DNA of 64,000 nt from Chinchilla lanigera (lineage: Eukaryota; Chordata; Mammalia; Rodentia; Chinchillidae). The notes below the pieces were generated by a model that saw only the letters and a program-made list of their open reading frames with translations, was not told where the DNA came from and ran no database searches. Made by a program: the position numbers and the translations under genes. The stretch spans positions 6,381,147 through 6,445,146 of the forward strand of contig NW_004955416.1 in NCBI RefSeq assembly GCF_000276665.1, read 5' to 3'. Shown in pieces: positions 1 to 10,739 of this stretch. The number at the start of each line of letters is the position of its first letter. Position 1 is the stretch's first letter.

Positions 1-1310
1 AATAATAATATACATATAGTAGAATAAAGCTGAGAGTGGAAAATCAGGGTTTGGAAAAGGAAGTAGAGGCAGGGAAAATTAAGTATTCGGTCACAACTAC
101 CAGTTTGCACATAGCCATCCTTCTCTTTTCACAATGAAAAAAGTGCTCTTCCAGTGGGACTAATTCCCCTACTAGTGATCTAGATCTTTCCTTTGTCTCT
201 CCCAGGGGACCCCCTTTTTCAGTCATCCTCTCTGATAGCTTAACTTCTTCTTCATAGCTCCTTCTCAGTAGCATCTGCATCCTAAAGCCTCTTTTATGTC
301 AAAGAAAAATACATTAAAAGAATAGGGAAAAAGAAAAAGAAGTCTGAATCTGTTGCTTCACACATACCTTATCTCACCACCCTCAAATACCCACCCACCT
401 TACTCACTAGTCTGCTGATATCTGGTCTCCATCATTGCTAAACTACTCCTGCCAAGATAAACAGCAACCCCAGCCAACCCTGTAAAGTCCACAGGAAACA
501 GTCTTCATCCTACCTGACCTCTATCTGGAATTACACACATCTGACCACAACCTCCCTGACACCACTGTCTGCTCCATTCTCCTACACTCCATTCCTCATT
601 CTCCTCCTTCTCTCTTGCCTCTCCTGTATCCATTGGGTTATTTTCTCCCCTTAGCCAGTTTTGCTATGTTGCATTCCCAGGAGGACTTGGTCCACTTCTT
701 ATTCCACACCTTTTGTAGATGAATCCTCCGACTCAAACATCCACCTCTATATGAATCTCTTTCAAGTCTGAATTTACAAGATTGGTATTTCCATAGGTTC
801 AAGTCTCAATATCCAACTACATGTTCAGCAGTCCCCACTGATTTCGCAGACACATCAAGTTCAACATATCCAATATGGAATTTGCTCTTCTGATGCTTCC
901 TGACTCTGTGAGTAGCACCACTATGTACCTGGCTGCACAAGTTGGCAGCGGTGGCCTTATTCTTGTCTTCTTTCCTTTTTTTAGTCTATTTATCCAATAA
1001 GTTATTATGTCCTACTGATTCTATCTGATAAAATAATATTTTCAATCCATTATTCCATATTTCCTCTGACAAAGCTGAAGCTCCTATCGTCTCTTACACT
1101 GATTACAGTAATGAACTTTAAATACCCTCCCGGCTCCTGGATAGAAGCCCCTGCTACCCTTCTGGTGTTTCTGAAGTGAAGTGCTGACCTTCTCCCACAC
1201 ACACACACTCAGAATCCTCCACATATTCCCTAGGGCCCCAGAATAGAAGCTTGGCACATCAATAGCTAAAGTAGTTAGAAGGCAAATTTACAAAATTTGA
1301 TCACAGCAGA
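1..1310. other. Unassigned non-coding sequence
   Basis: No gene or confident repeat is visible. Roughly 360-700 is pyrimidine-rich on the plus strand (many CT and CCTC runs), which breaks up open frames. The short minus-strand open frame at 44-280 has no recognisable domain and is probably chance. Confidence 0.5.
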
Positions 1311-1440
1311 AGGATTTGGTTTGGGTTGGTTTGGGTTGGTTTGGGTTGGTTTGGTTTGGTTTGGTTTGGTTTTTGGTTTGGTTTCATTTGGTTTTTGGTT
1401 TGGTTTCATTTGGTTTTTGGTTTGGTTTGGTTTGGTTTCA
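1311..1440. repeat. GGTTT-type minisatellite with higher-order unit
   Basis: The run begins with alternating GGTTT and GGGTT units and passes into plain GGTTT. It then forms a larger unit of about 22 bp (GGTTTTTGGTTTGGTTTCATTT with interruptions) repeated about twice and then partly. The plus strand has almost no C. Several GG and GGG tracts give weak G-quadruplex potential. It is not the vertebrate telomere unit. An open frame of Trp, Phe, Gly and Val across it is an artefact of the repeat. Confidence 0.9.
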
Positions 1441-2680
1441 TATTACTTGGGTTTTATTTCATAATTATGAGATATCAAGTCTTTATTAAGTGTGCTGAGA
1501 CGTGGATGACCAATATCTTGTCATAGAGACTTTGTAGGAGAAAGGATTATACTTCTTCTCACTGTGTCAGAGAAAATCTGTTGTAAACTCCATTTAGAAC
1601 AATATGGATGCTGTAATGAAAGAAAAGTATTTCAAGAATTACAGAAAAATATTTATCTCTCAGAGTTCTAAACTATAGAGAGCCCTCTGGTCCTCATGCA
1701 GCCCAGAAGGTTTATATTTGTAATCCCATGGAAAAGTTATTGGAATTGTAAGTAGTTAATTCCAATCTACTACTTCCAGTGCAACCCACAGCATAAATAA
1801 AGATGCAATAATATATCCAAAATGATGGGGACTCAAGGAGGTCCTGAATCCAGCCACAATGAAGGCTATCCAGAACAAAGGCCTATACCCACGAACAAAC
1901 CTGGATTTTATTCATCTGTAAAGAAGGGAGTGCCTTGACGATGAGTGACTGTGAAAGTGGTGGGAAGCATGTGAGTGCCATGAACTGGGCCAGGTAGGAG
2001 GCCTGAAATCACCTCTGCAAATGCAGAGAGGAGGTATACAGAAAGAGTAATCTGCATAACACAATTGAGATAGTATCTAATGATTTGAGGTCATGCTTCA
2101 GCTCTGATATGTAATATTTCAAGCCACAGGAAGTCATAGCCTCTATCTTGAGGCTCAGTCCCAGCCAACAGCGTGGAGCATTGGCTCACATCCAGCCTCA
2201 TCTCAGCTTACTTGTGGGAACAAGGGTCTGGGAAATCACACCTGCCATCTCCAAAGATTACCATCAGCACCTCAGCTAGACCAACATGCAATGCTTAAAG
2301 CCATTTGAAGGGATAAGGAAAAGGTCCTAGCCAGCTCTATACATATCAATACACGGAAATAGCGTTGGACTCAGCCAAAATGAAGGCAATTGCTCCTCTT
2401 TCAAGGAGAGTAGCCCAGGTGGTCCTCCACACTAAACCTTAATTCAGCATGATTTCTATCTGCAGAGCTTGGACATCCGTGAGAGTTAGAAGTAAGTCTT
2501 TTGACCGTACCTGCTAGCAGTTAATGGCTGAAAAGAAAAGCCTTACCAACAGCCACAGAAAGAGTCCAGACATCCACAAACAGCACATAAACTTTGATTC
2601 ACAGGCACAGACACATAAACATGAGCTGATCTCAGAAGCAAATTAGTCATCAAGAGTTAAGATGAGGTTTCCAAGAAATA
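1441..2680. other. Unassigned non-coding sequence
   Basis: No gene, RNA or confident interspersed repeat was recognised. Composition is ordinary for a mammalian intergenic stretch. Confidence 0.45.
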
Positions 2681-2689
2681 TGCACATGT

Positions 2690-2745
2690 GTGTGGGCATG
2701 CGTCTGGGGGGGTGTGCGTGTGTGTGTGCATGAGTGCACATGTCT
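2690..2745. repeat. Degenerate TG-rich simple repeat
   Basis: Interrupted TG/GTG units with a GGGGGG run inside. It is imperfect, so likely old. Confidence 0.7.
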
Positions 2746-2839
2746 GTGTTTTACTACATATGGACACATATACTCATACTACACTCATATTTTTATACAA
2801 TTTACTGAGTTTGTCCACTTATGTAACATTTAGTTTACA

Positions 2840-3000
2840 CTGTGTCTAACCTCACAACAGCTCTGTAAGGTAGGCCCTATTTTCTCTAATTTACACAAAA
2901 TTAACCTGAGCCCCAGCAGTCCTAAGCTCCCATAGCAAGTAAGAAAATGTAGCCAGGACTGGAACCCAGTACTCACAGCCCTGAAGTCTGCACTCCTTCC
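2840..3000 (-). mobile_element. MIR SINE remnant, antisense
   Basis: The plus strand follows the typical reverse-complement MIR order. A pyrimidine-rich stretch comes first, then a region matching the core (cctgagcccc then caagtaagaa), then tggaacccagtac, the complement of the MIR start. It is heavily diverged, as expected for a mammalian-wide SINE. Confidence 0.55.
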
Positions 3001-4550
3001 GCACCTTCCTCCCTCCTAAATCATCGCTTTGCAAGTGCTGCTTACGAGAATTGTTGATGAGAATGTCTCTGCTTTACGATAAGCCACGCTGATAAAAAAT
3101 GATTCAATGATTAGTTTTGAGATGTCAAAGCTGAAAATGTACAGATTCCACAGGATGAAAAAACTGCCAAGTTGTGATTGCACAACCAAGGCAGTGCAGA
3201 GAACCAAGGCGGCCAAATGTGTGTTGGAAAAACCACAGATGTCATCTGGGAATGCTCAGAGGCCTGGGCTTTCGAGCTGAGGCAGTCCTGCTTCCACCGG
3301 AACAGCAGCCTTATAAGGCCAAACCAAGGCCGTGACTTCCTCAGCTGAATCAATCTGACACACTGCCCGTTGCCTGAGCTCACTGGGATCCCACTGGATG
3401 AGCAGCAGCCTCGTCATGGAAAGAATGCCACTGTGAAGAGGTCTGGGTTAGTCTCCATCCTGAACTGGATCACAAACACCCACCTTGTCATAAAATGCAG
3501 TGATTCTTACAAAGGGAAAATGGGGGAGGCAAGACATGGGTCAGGCATGGAGATAATTAGGTTCCCTAGAGATGTTAGTCACAAGTCTTACTCCTTCATC
3601 TCCCTTTACACATTTGGGAGCAACAAACTCTGAAAGGGTGAAAAACAAAGTCCTCCCAGCTGGGCATGTGTTCTGAAGTTCACAGGAAGGCTTCTCCTTG
3701 CTTTGGGGCTTACAGGCTGCCTGCTAACAGCTGTGTCTTCCTGTGAACAAATCAGACAGTCAATGTTCATGGGTAGGAAAGGCTCCAGGGAACAAAATCA
3801 GTTATTTGTTTGATTTGCTTCATTATTCCCATCATATCAAAACTCTAAAGAAATAAAAAGAAACTTAGAAGAAATCAGCTATGTGCAGAGCTCTGGGTTC
3901 TGAGAACTCACACTCACTAGCAGTTGAGAAGTGTACGAGTCTGCAAAGACAAATAGAGAAGAATGCTTTAGAAAATGGAATGCCCCCAGTATGGCCAAGT
4001 CACTCTCCTGCCAAGTATTGATTACTCTCTACAGATTATGGGAAATATTTGTCCAAGCTGCTCCCATTTTCATCCACAAGGGTAGTCAAGATGTAATAAA
4101 ACATATGTTCTGAACTTCCCCCCAGAGGTAAAGTACAAGCATGTATATGAATGTTAAGGTGCTAGGAGGATGTAATAAAATTTCTGCAAGGATACCTGTA
4201 GCCTTTTGAAAGGAAAGAAACTACAAATCCTTCTTGGAAACTCATCAAGGAGGATTTGAGTGACTCCAATAAAGATCCAAAAGAAGAAGGAGATACCAGC
4301 TCCTCAAAAATAAAGAGATTAGGTAAAAAGAGACTGAACCAGTGAGAAGGCCCTTGCATCAAGATGGAACTCAGAGAAAAGGAGTAGTTCTTGTCTCTCA
4401 AGGCTGTAACCATCAGGGATGATATTGACTCAACCCTACTGCTACAAGCTGTGTCCCTGGAAAGTAGATAGAGGAGAACCCAAGGTAAGGAAACCACCAC
4501 TTTTCTTCCAGGCAAGAGTGTTTTGTGGTACATGCCAGGATGTAATGGTT
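3001..4550. other. Repeat-poor non-coding sequence
   Basis: No family repeat or exon was recognised. Around 3088-3120 there is an AT-rich cluster of homeodomain/PBX-like words (TGATAAA, TGATTCAATGATTAG), which is at most a candidate regulatory element. Open frames of up to 135 codons here show no domain. Confidence 0.4.
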
Positions 4551-4974
4551 TGTATGTGGATGACCCCACAAAGTCTCCTATACTCAGAGGTAGGGCTTAT
4601 TCAGAGGTGGCTGGATCTAGAGTATTGACTATGGATTAAGGGTGTGATCACTAAATCTGTCCACTGTTTGGCTTAGCACAGTGCTGGGTCTAGATAATGG
4701 GAAGGCCCACCTTGTTTGTGAGTGGCACCACCCCAAAAAACTTATAGCCTGGATAGGGCAAAAAAGAAAGGGAGGTGTGTTGCTGCTACTCTCTACTTGC
4801 TCCCCTCTGCCTGCTCTGCCATGGACTGTTTTTCCTTTGTGATGCTCCTCTGCCATTCTACTCAGCTGACTATGGCCTGAAATCTCTACAGTCCGTGTGC
4901 TGAAATAATCTTTCTTTCTTTAACTGCAAGGTATTTTGTCTCACTAATGAAAAAAAGTAACTAAATTACTAGGT
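4551..4974 (+). mobile_element. Solo LTR, ERVL-MaLR-like
   Basis: The left end (TGTAATGGTTTG) and the right part (ctgaaatctctacag ... aataatc ... attttgtctca ... gtaactaaa) follow the same plan as the copies at 14513 and 23422. CAGGA occurs directly before (4546-4550) and just after (4975-4979), a possible 5-bp TSD. The right terminus does not end in CA, so this boundary is less certain than in the other copies. No internal retroviral sequence is present. Confidence 0.75.
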
Positions 4975-4979
4975 CAGGA

Positions 4980-5519
4980 ATAGGTGACAACTACAATGCC
5001 TGGGGCAGCTGTTGGGAGAAGGAGTGCTCCCCTTCCTCAATTTTCACATCTAATTTGCATTATTATGGGGTGGGGTTGTGCTACTTCTCCTGATTTGCAG
5101 CCAGGAATTTCTTGGCAAAACAACCAGCTTCAGTGGCTAATCCAATGCCTTATGGATCTCCTAGTTCTCTGGAGTGTGGAAGGCATGTGAATGTGTCTTG
5201 TACCTTTCAATGTGTCCCTCTTTTACAGAGAAGGGAATTGACCCAAGATCCCAACTGCTATAATTTTAAATTTATTGCTGTGATTGCACATGATCCCACC
5301 TGGACTGTTCCCTGCTGATGATAGGGGTTGGGGAGGGGAAAACATGTCCTGCAGATCCCATTGCCTGGCCCTACAACCCTAACCACCAGGCCTTGAGCTC
5401 TACACATTCCATATGGCCCAACAAAGTGTAGGACAACATAGCCCCTCTAGAAGGAAAGAGGTGATTTTAGGGTTATTAGTTCTCCACCCAATGCCCTCTT
5501 TATGAAAACTTGGTGGGTT
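4980..5519. other. Unassigned non-coding sequence
   Basis: Nothing recognisable. Two overlapping short open frames (4984-5318) show no domain. Confidence 0.4.
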
Positions 5520-5985
5520 CATCAAATACTCATTGTGTGCAAAGCATTTCAGTTATTCACTTAATTCATCAGCTTATATTCAATTCCTTTATTGAGCAGC
5601 TGTGTGCCAGAAGTTCCCAAGGATATAAAGATATAGCAGAGAACAAAAATTTATAGAAAGGGAGATAATTTTTTTAAAAGAAGCAGAATATTGCTACAAA
5701 GAAAACTAAAACAGAGTTAAGTACTAGGAAGTTATGGATGGGAAGGGAGGAGTCTATTTTATAGAGTATGCAGGAAAATCCCTTCTGAGGAAATAATAGC
5801 AGAGACCTAAAAGAATCAAGGGAGTTGGCTGGGCAATGAAGAATCCTTAGTCTCCTTTAACAAATGAGGCAAAATGGTGAAGCAGACAGTATCATGCCCT
5901 TGTTGCAGCTGAACCTGAGGATCAGAGGATCAGAGAGGTTAGATGCTCAACTGGGTCTCTAGCCAAAACCTGTGTTTTAACCATG
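5520..5985. mobile_element. Ancient L2/MIR-like remnants
   Basis: Around 5525-5830 the order is stretches like attgagcagctgtgtgccag, then ggatataaagatatagcagagaacaa, then gaggaaataatagcagagacc. This matches a common old mammalian LINE2-type 3' sequence. From about 5860 to 5985 there is an antisense MIR-like core (cctgaggatcagag ... agaggttaga). Family assignment is by eye only. Confidence 0.45.
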
Positions 5986-7736
5986 ATGGGTTTGCCATAA
6001 AGGTGGACTCCAGAATTTTCCCAATTACTCTCTAAAATCAAAGAGAAAACTCTGGCTTCTTTATAGCCTGGTCTTGCTGACGCCCTTTGTAGCCTTTCCA
6101 ATGTAATGTTAAGGTGCCAAGGAGCCATCTAAGATGTGACAAAGAGCTGGCTGTGCTGGGGAACGTGCTGCCTCCTGGCTTCCCGGCCCACTGGCCGGCT
6201 CCCTCTCAGCCATGCTTGGGTCTTCCTTGGAAGCCTGGGAATCTGAGCTGCCTCTTCTCAGGAGGTTGGCACTGCCTGAGGCCCCAGTTTCTAAGCATTC
6301 TATGCTGAAGCCAAAACCTTGAAGAAACCCACCAGATCCTGTTTGCTCAAAAGTTATGGGTAGGGAAATGTTTAGGCAAAACAAAAAGTGGAGTCTTTCT
6401 CCTGCTCAAATGTGGAAATGTTCATAACTGTCAGTGTTGGTGTGAAAATACCAATCTGTTCAAAACTTCTAATGGAAACCCAAGCCACCAACAGCTGCCA
6501 CAGTTATAAACTACAAGCCCCCATAACTGCTGAGTGCCCTTTGTTTACAAATTGCTTTTCCTTAAACAGTCCTTGATGCTTAGTAAGTCCCCAAAAGGAA
6601 AGCTATTGCCAGTACTATTATTAAAATCCATAAAAACCAGCAGCATCATAACCACTTTTCCTATCCCAAAGTCCTAGTAGTTAGGGAGAGTGGGCAATAC
6701 TGGGACCTCATGAAAGTGCATTTTCCCCAAATAGTTAACCAACCTGAGCAGAAGTCCCCTTGAGAAGGGACTAAAACCAGCCTTCAGCAAGAAAAATTGT
6801 GACTCACTAAATCCATAGATATTTATGTTGTTCTAGCTGCAAAGAACAGCCTTCCCTCTTGGGTAATAACTGAGCCCCATAAATAGGTTTTAGACGTCTA
6901 ACACTTTACCAAAAATAAGCTAGTAGAGCTGGCAGACACACCACTAGCTATGTTGGTTCATTTGATCTCTGCCTTCTTTCCTTAAGTAATCTCAGTCCAA
7001 TCCCAATTATTTAAATCCCAGTTCAATACAAAATCCATGTAATAGTTAAAGATCAAATCCAATATACCTGTCATTTCCTCAGCCATAAATCCTCTGGATC
7101 TGTTATCAATAAGGTTTAGGATTGATGTTTAAATTTTGTTTCCTCAGGAGAAATCTGTCAAAGTAGTTTCACCTCTGGTGTGTAATTTAAATATGTTTCA
7201 CTGAGCTTTGTGATAACCGCATGGCAGTGAACTTTTTGCATAACAATCTTCTAAACTGAGAGCTGATCTAACCCCTGGATGGCAGAGACAATCCTGATTA
7301 TCTCAATCTGTATAGAATTCCAGCACCATTCTTAAGACTATCTGACAATGTTATTACAACGGTTTGTAATATGGTTCGGTATGGTTGGAAAGTGATTTTT
7401 CTACCCACTTTTCCACTCAACCAATGCAGCAATCTTTCACATACAAATTAGAATGTACATCTGATAAAGATTTGATATAGCATCATTATGTTCTTTCCTA
7501 TTCCCTAGAGCTGATAGTCCACTAAGTAAATAACCAAGTTCAACACCTGAGAAATATTCAGCATTATCATGAATAAGTGTGGACTCTTCATTATATTCAA
7601 GATGGCAAATTGTTCTTGAAGCCTGTCTCTTTGGAATCTACCAGCTCTGAAAGCAGTTTGAGGAGGCAATAACACCTACCCCTGCAAGCAAATTCAGTCC
7701 CCTTACTCTCACCCTAGTGGGTTTTGATTGACCAAG
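5986..7736. other. Unassigned non-coding sequence
   Basis: No repeat or gene was recognised. 6110-6310 is locally richer in G+C, with short open frames on both strands that carry no domain. Confidence 0.4.
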
Positions 7737-8155
7737 TCTTCTGTGATAGTTAACTGATTGTGTCAACTTGAGTAAGAAAAGTCCAACTAATTGGATCAGC
7801 ATCGTGCTAGGTACGGCTGAAGGAATTTATTGAAGAGAGAAGATCCACCCCGTGTGTGAGTGGCATGAATAGGCTTGTAGCCTGAGTGGGATGAAAGGGA
7901 AATGAAGGAGGAAGGTTCATTTCTGTTTCTCTGGAGGAACTCTAGTCTTCACCTTCATCTTCAAGGTTGTCTCCTGGCTTCTTGCGATGACTCTTCAGCC
8001 TCCCATGCAAATCCTTCAGCTCTGCATAGTAGACTTTTGACCCCCTGATACAGATTCATATAGTACAATATAGTGAGCTCAAGGCCTTTGACCATTCACT
8101 GGACCCTTCAGATACCCAGCATGCAGACAACCCTTTTGTACTCATATATATATAT

Positions 8156-8212
8156 GGGTCTTTTTGAGGTAGGGTTTCACTATGTAGTTCAGGCTGGCCT
8201 TGAACTTACATT
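8156..8212 (-). mobile_element. B1 SINE fragment
   Basis: The plus strand reads as the antisense B1 left/middle part (gaggtagggtttcactatgtag, then aggctggccttgaactt). It stops before the GC-rich distal part and abuts a T-rich tract shared with the next SINE. It may be a truncated first insertion. Confidence 0.75.
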
Positions 8213-8375
8213 TTTCTTTTTCTTTTCTGTTTATTTTTTTTCTTGTCTTTTGAGACCAGGTTTTACTCTATAGTTCTGGCTGGTCTGAACTCACCAGCCA
8301 GTGATCCTCCTGCCTCAGCCTCCTGAGTGTTGGGATTATAGGTGTTCATCACCACTCCCACCCCTCTTAAATATT
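8213..8375 (-). mobile_element. B1 SINE, antisense
   Basis: The poly-T side lies on the left. It is followed by gagaccaggttttactctatag, then gctggtctgaactcacc, gatcctcctgcctcagcctc and gggattataggtgttcatc, the full antisense B1 order. It lies wholly inside the LTR at 7742-8424 and so is younger than it. Confidence 0.85.
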
Positions 8376-8429
8376 TATATGTTTTATATTAAATCTGTTT
8401 CTCCAGTGTGCACTGACTGATACATCTTC

Positions 8430-9739
8430 TTAGGCATTTACAATGTCCTTGATAAAGCCTTACAGAGTGGCCAGGCACTGATCAGAAGTTTTCTTAGCAT
8501 TTAAAACACAGAATATATTTAGAAAGAGGGCAAAACAGTGACTTATCAGGCTAGCTGCAGTAACTTTCAAAATACGCTTTGTATGATAGACTCTATTGCA
8601 TTTTCTTTCCTTTTTGGTGGGAAAAGATGAAATGTAGGAATTAACCAGTAAAGCAAAGACAGGAGTAAAAATCCACATAGAACAATCAAGTAACCCAGAC
8701 CTCAGACCCTTTCCTCCTGGTGGTCTCCTGTCATCCTCCCTAACCCAAATTGTAGCATTTCCCTTTCTCTCCTAACTCTTAGGGACTAGTTTCTGACCTT
8801 GTCTTAGAAGTCCCTGCTCATTCCATGACCTCAGTTAGAGTCATAGCTTCTCATGGTTAACAGAGAGAATAAAGGTGATGGAGTTCAAGTCTCCACCTCC
8901 CAGGACAGGCAGTCTCTCTCAGCTATCTGTGCCACTGATCATCTATCACTGTGTAAATCCTTCTAGGACAAACATGCTGAGGCACCATGAATTATGTCTT
9001 CTTAGGATGAGTCAAATCTCCCTCTCTCAAGGCTTCACCCACTTACTGTTCTCCTGACTTCTCTTCTCCTTTCCATGCTACTCATTTGCAATATGTGAAC
9101 ATTCACACCCCTTTCCCAGCAAGGACCCGGTGTGCAGTGTGCTGACATGTCAGCCTCTCATTGGTTGCTACTCTCTCAGTATTAAGTGGTCAATATCTCT
9201 TAAGCAATGCCGCTGGCCCAGGACAATATTCTGGATGCGGCCTGAAAATGTACAGCACAGTGGGACTATTTTTTCTCATGACAAGGACAATACTACCTAG
9301 CCTATATCAATAGCCCAGAAGGGATTAATAGTTTACTAGCTGAGTTTCAATGATAACAGATGCTGGAATAATAGTAATAAATTCTCTTGGCATTTTTGCA
9401 AGGGTTTCCTTCACAAAAGTTTTCCCCATGTGCTGACACTAGTTTACAGCTAGCTTATCATGACTTATGCTTCCATGACAACAATAATGTTTTTAAACGC
9501 AACAATTAAGAGTCTTTTAAAGCCTCTAACAGGATTCTCTAATGAGGAAGTTCACTGTGTCTTTTCTTTATCATTTCAACTATGCAGTTATATAAATGTC
9601 TGTTTTTCAGGGCTTTCCAAACATGGTTTTGTTGCTCTCTCTTTTGCACTTCCAGGTACACTTTTTGGCTGTGCTGAGGATCTGCAAAATACCAGATATG
9701 AAAGTAACAAAGTGAGATGATGTGGAGGACAACCACTGA
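8430..9739. other. Unassigned non-coding sequence
   Basis: No repeat or gene was recognised. It contains a perfect 14-bp palindrome, GCTGACATGTCAGC at 9141-9154, with an inverted CCAAT word (ATTGG) at 9160-9164. The open frames at 9460-9736 on both strands overlap each other and show no domain. Confidence 0.4.
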
Positions 9740-9860
9740 CCAGGGAACTAGGAGGCCTGGAGTCTAACCTCAGCTCTTTTATTAGCTACCTGTAAAACTC
9801 CAGGCTAACTGCTTAATTGTTCTCAGCACTGTTTTTAATTAGTAAAATAAGGGACCCGAT
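9740..9860 (+). mobile_element. MIR SINE remnant
   Basis: The order is gaggcctggagtctaacctc, agctcttttattagctacc, aactgcttaatt, then tagtaaaataaggg. This matches MIR from the B-box-proximal core to the region before its 3' end. Confidence 0.65.
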
Positions 9861-10300
9861 TTATATAATCAGCTTGGTTCTGCACTTAAGACAAAAGTGT
9901 CTGTGACATGTTTCCATTGGAAAAAAATATGCTGTTCCTTATGGGTACACCAGCAAGATCCCCACGCTGGAGCCAGTGCAGTACTGCCCCATAAGCAGAG
10001 AAAAGGGGAGCCCAGAAATACCCTTTAAAACAAATGGCCCATAGCTCAGAGACCACCCCACCCCCAACCTTTCTCTGGAGTTCTTGATGAGGCTTGTAAC
10101 TGAAAACAGGCAGCACATGTGCACAGTCAGGACCCACACGCTCTCCATCCTAGATGCGCTTTGTATATACTGAATTCTTTGCCGTACTCCTTGGGTCCAG
10201 TATCGCATTCCAACCCCAGAGAACATTAAACCAAGAATGTCATCTACTTCAACCCCTCTTTTGCCCAAATGAAACTATGGCTCAAAGATGATTAAACCGA
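9861..10300. other. Unassigned non-coding sequence
   Basis: Nothing recognised. A 109-codon minus-strand open frame (9939-10268) shows no domain and overlaps another in a different frame. Confidence 0.4.
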
Positions 10301-10692
10301 GTCTATCCATTCAGTAGCTAAAAATGTATTCAAAATAAAAGGATTGATGAAAGGATACAGGGAGATAGATTTTGCAAATGGGAAGAAATCCAAGAAACTG
10401 ATAGCAAGGGGAGTTGGGGAGGAGAGAGGGAAGTGAAAAGAGTTAAGATATGTCATGTATATGTACCAAATATCCATAATGAATTTAAATACTATATGTC
10501 ATGGACGTGAACTGGAAATACTAATGATGAAAATGAGGAAAGGAGACCTAGAGGTAGACAGAGTGAGATGAGTGGGGAGGAGAAGGGGAATGAAAAATAA
10601 TGGAGATGCCTTACATACACACACCCATCCCCTATGATGAATGTAAACTTCATTTATCGTAAACATGTACTAGTAAAATAAAATTTTAAAAA
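10301..10692 (+). mobile_element. L1 3' UTR fragments
   Basis: A purine-rich tract (gggaggagagagggaagtg and a second similar block at 10550-10600) is followed by gatgaatgtaaacttcatt, acatgtactagtaaaataaa and an A-rich end. The same order occurs at 24480-24790 and 54700-54955, and in reverse complement at 17745-18060 left of an L1 ORF2. The two purine blocks suggest either two insertions or an internal duplication. Confidence 0.6.
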
Positions 10693-10739
10693 ATCTGGAT
10701 CACAACTTGCTATATTCAGTGCTTTCACCACTACTTATA

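Larger units (their letters stand above)
7742..8424 (+). mobile_element. Solo LTR of a second family, with nested SINEs
   Basis: The element starts TGTGATAGTTAAC and ends GACTGATACA, so it has the TG...CA termini expected of an LTR. It is flanked by a perfect 5-bp TSD TCTTC (7737-7741 and 8425-8429). The first bases, with TCAACTTGA soon after, resemble the minus-strand element ending at 39459 and the insertion at 51041, suggesting a subfamily distinct from the TGTTATGG copies. About 220 bp inside (8156-8375) is inserted antisense B1 SINE. Confidence 0.8.

Noticed and set aside
1316..1355. Interstitial telomere repeat
   Set aside because: Units are GGGTTGGTTT and GGTTT, not the vertebrate TTAGGG hexamer.
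1326..1526. Trp/Phe/Gly/Val-rich open frame
   Set aside because: Translation of the GGTTT minisatellite.
4162..4569. 135-codon minus-strand open frame
   Set aside because: No domain, enters the LTR at 4551, and composition is ordinary for non-coding DNA.
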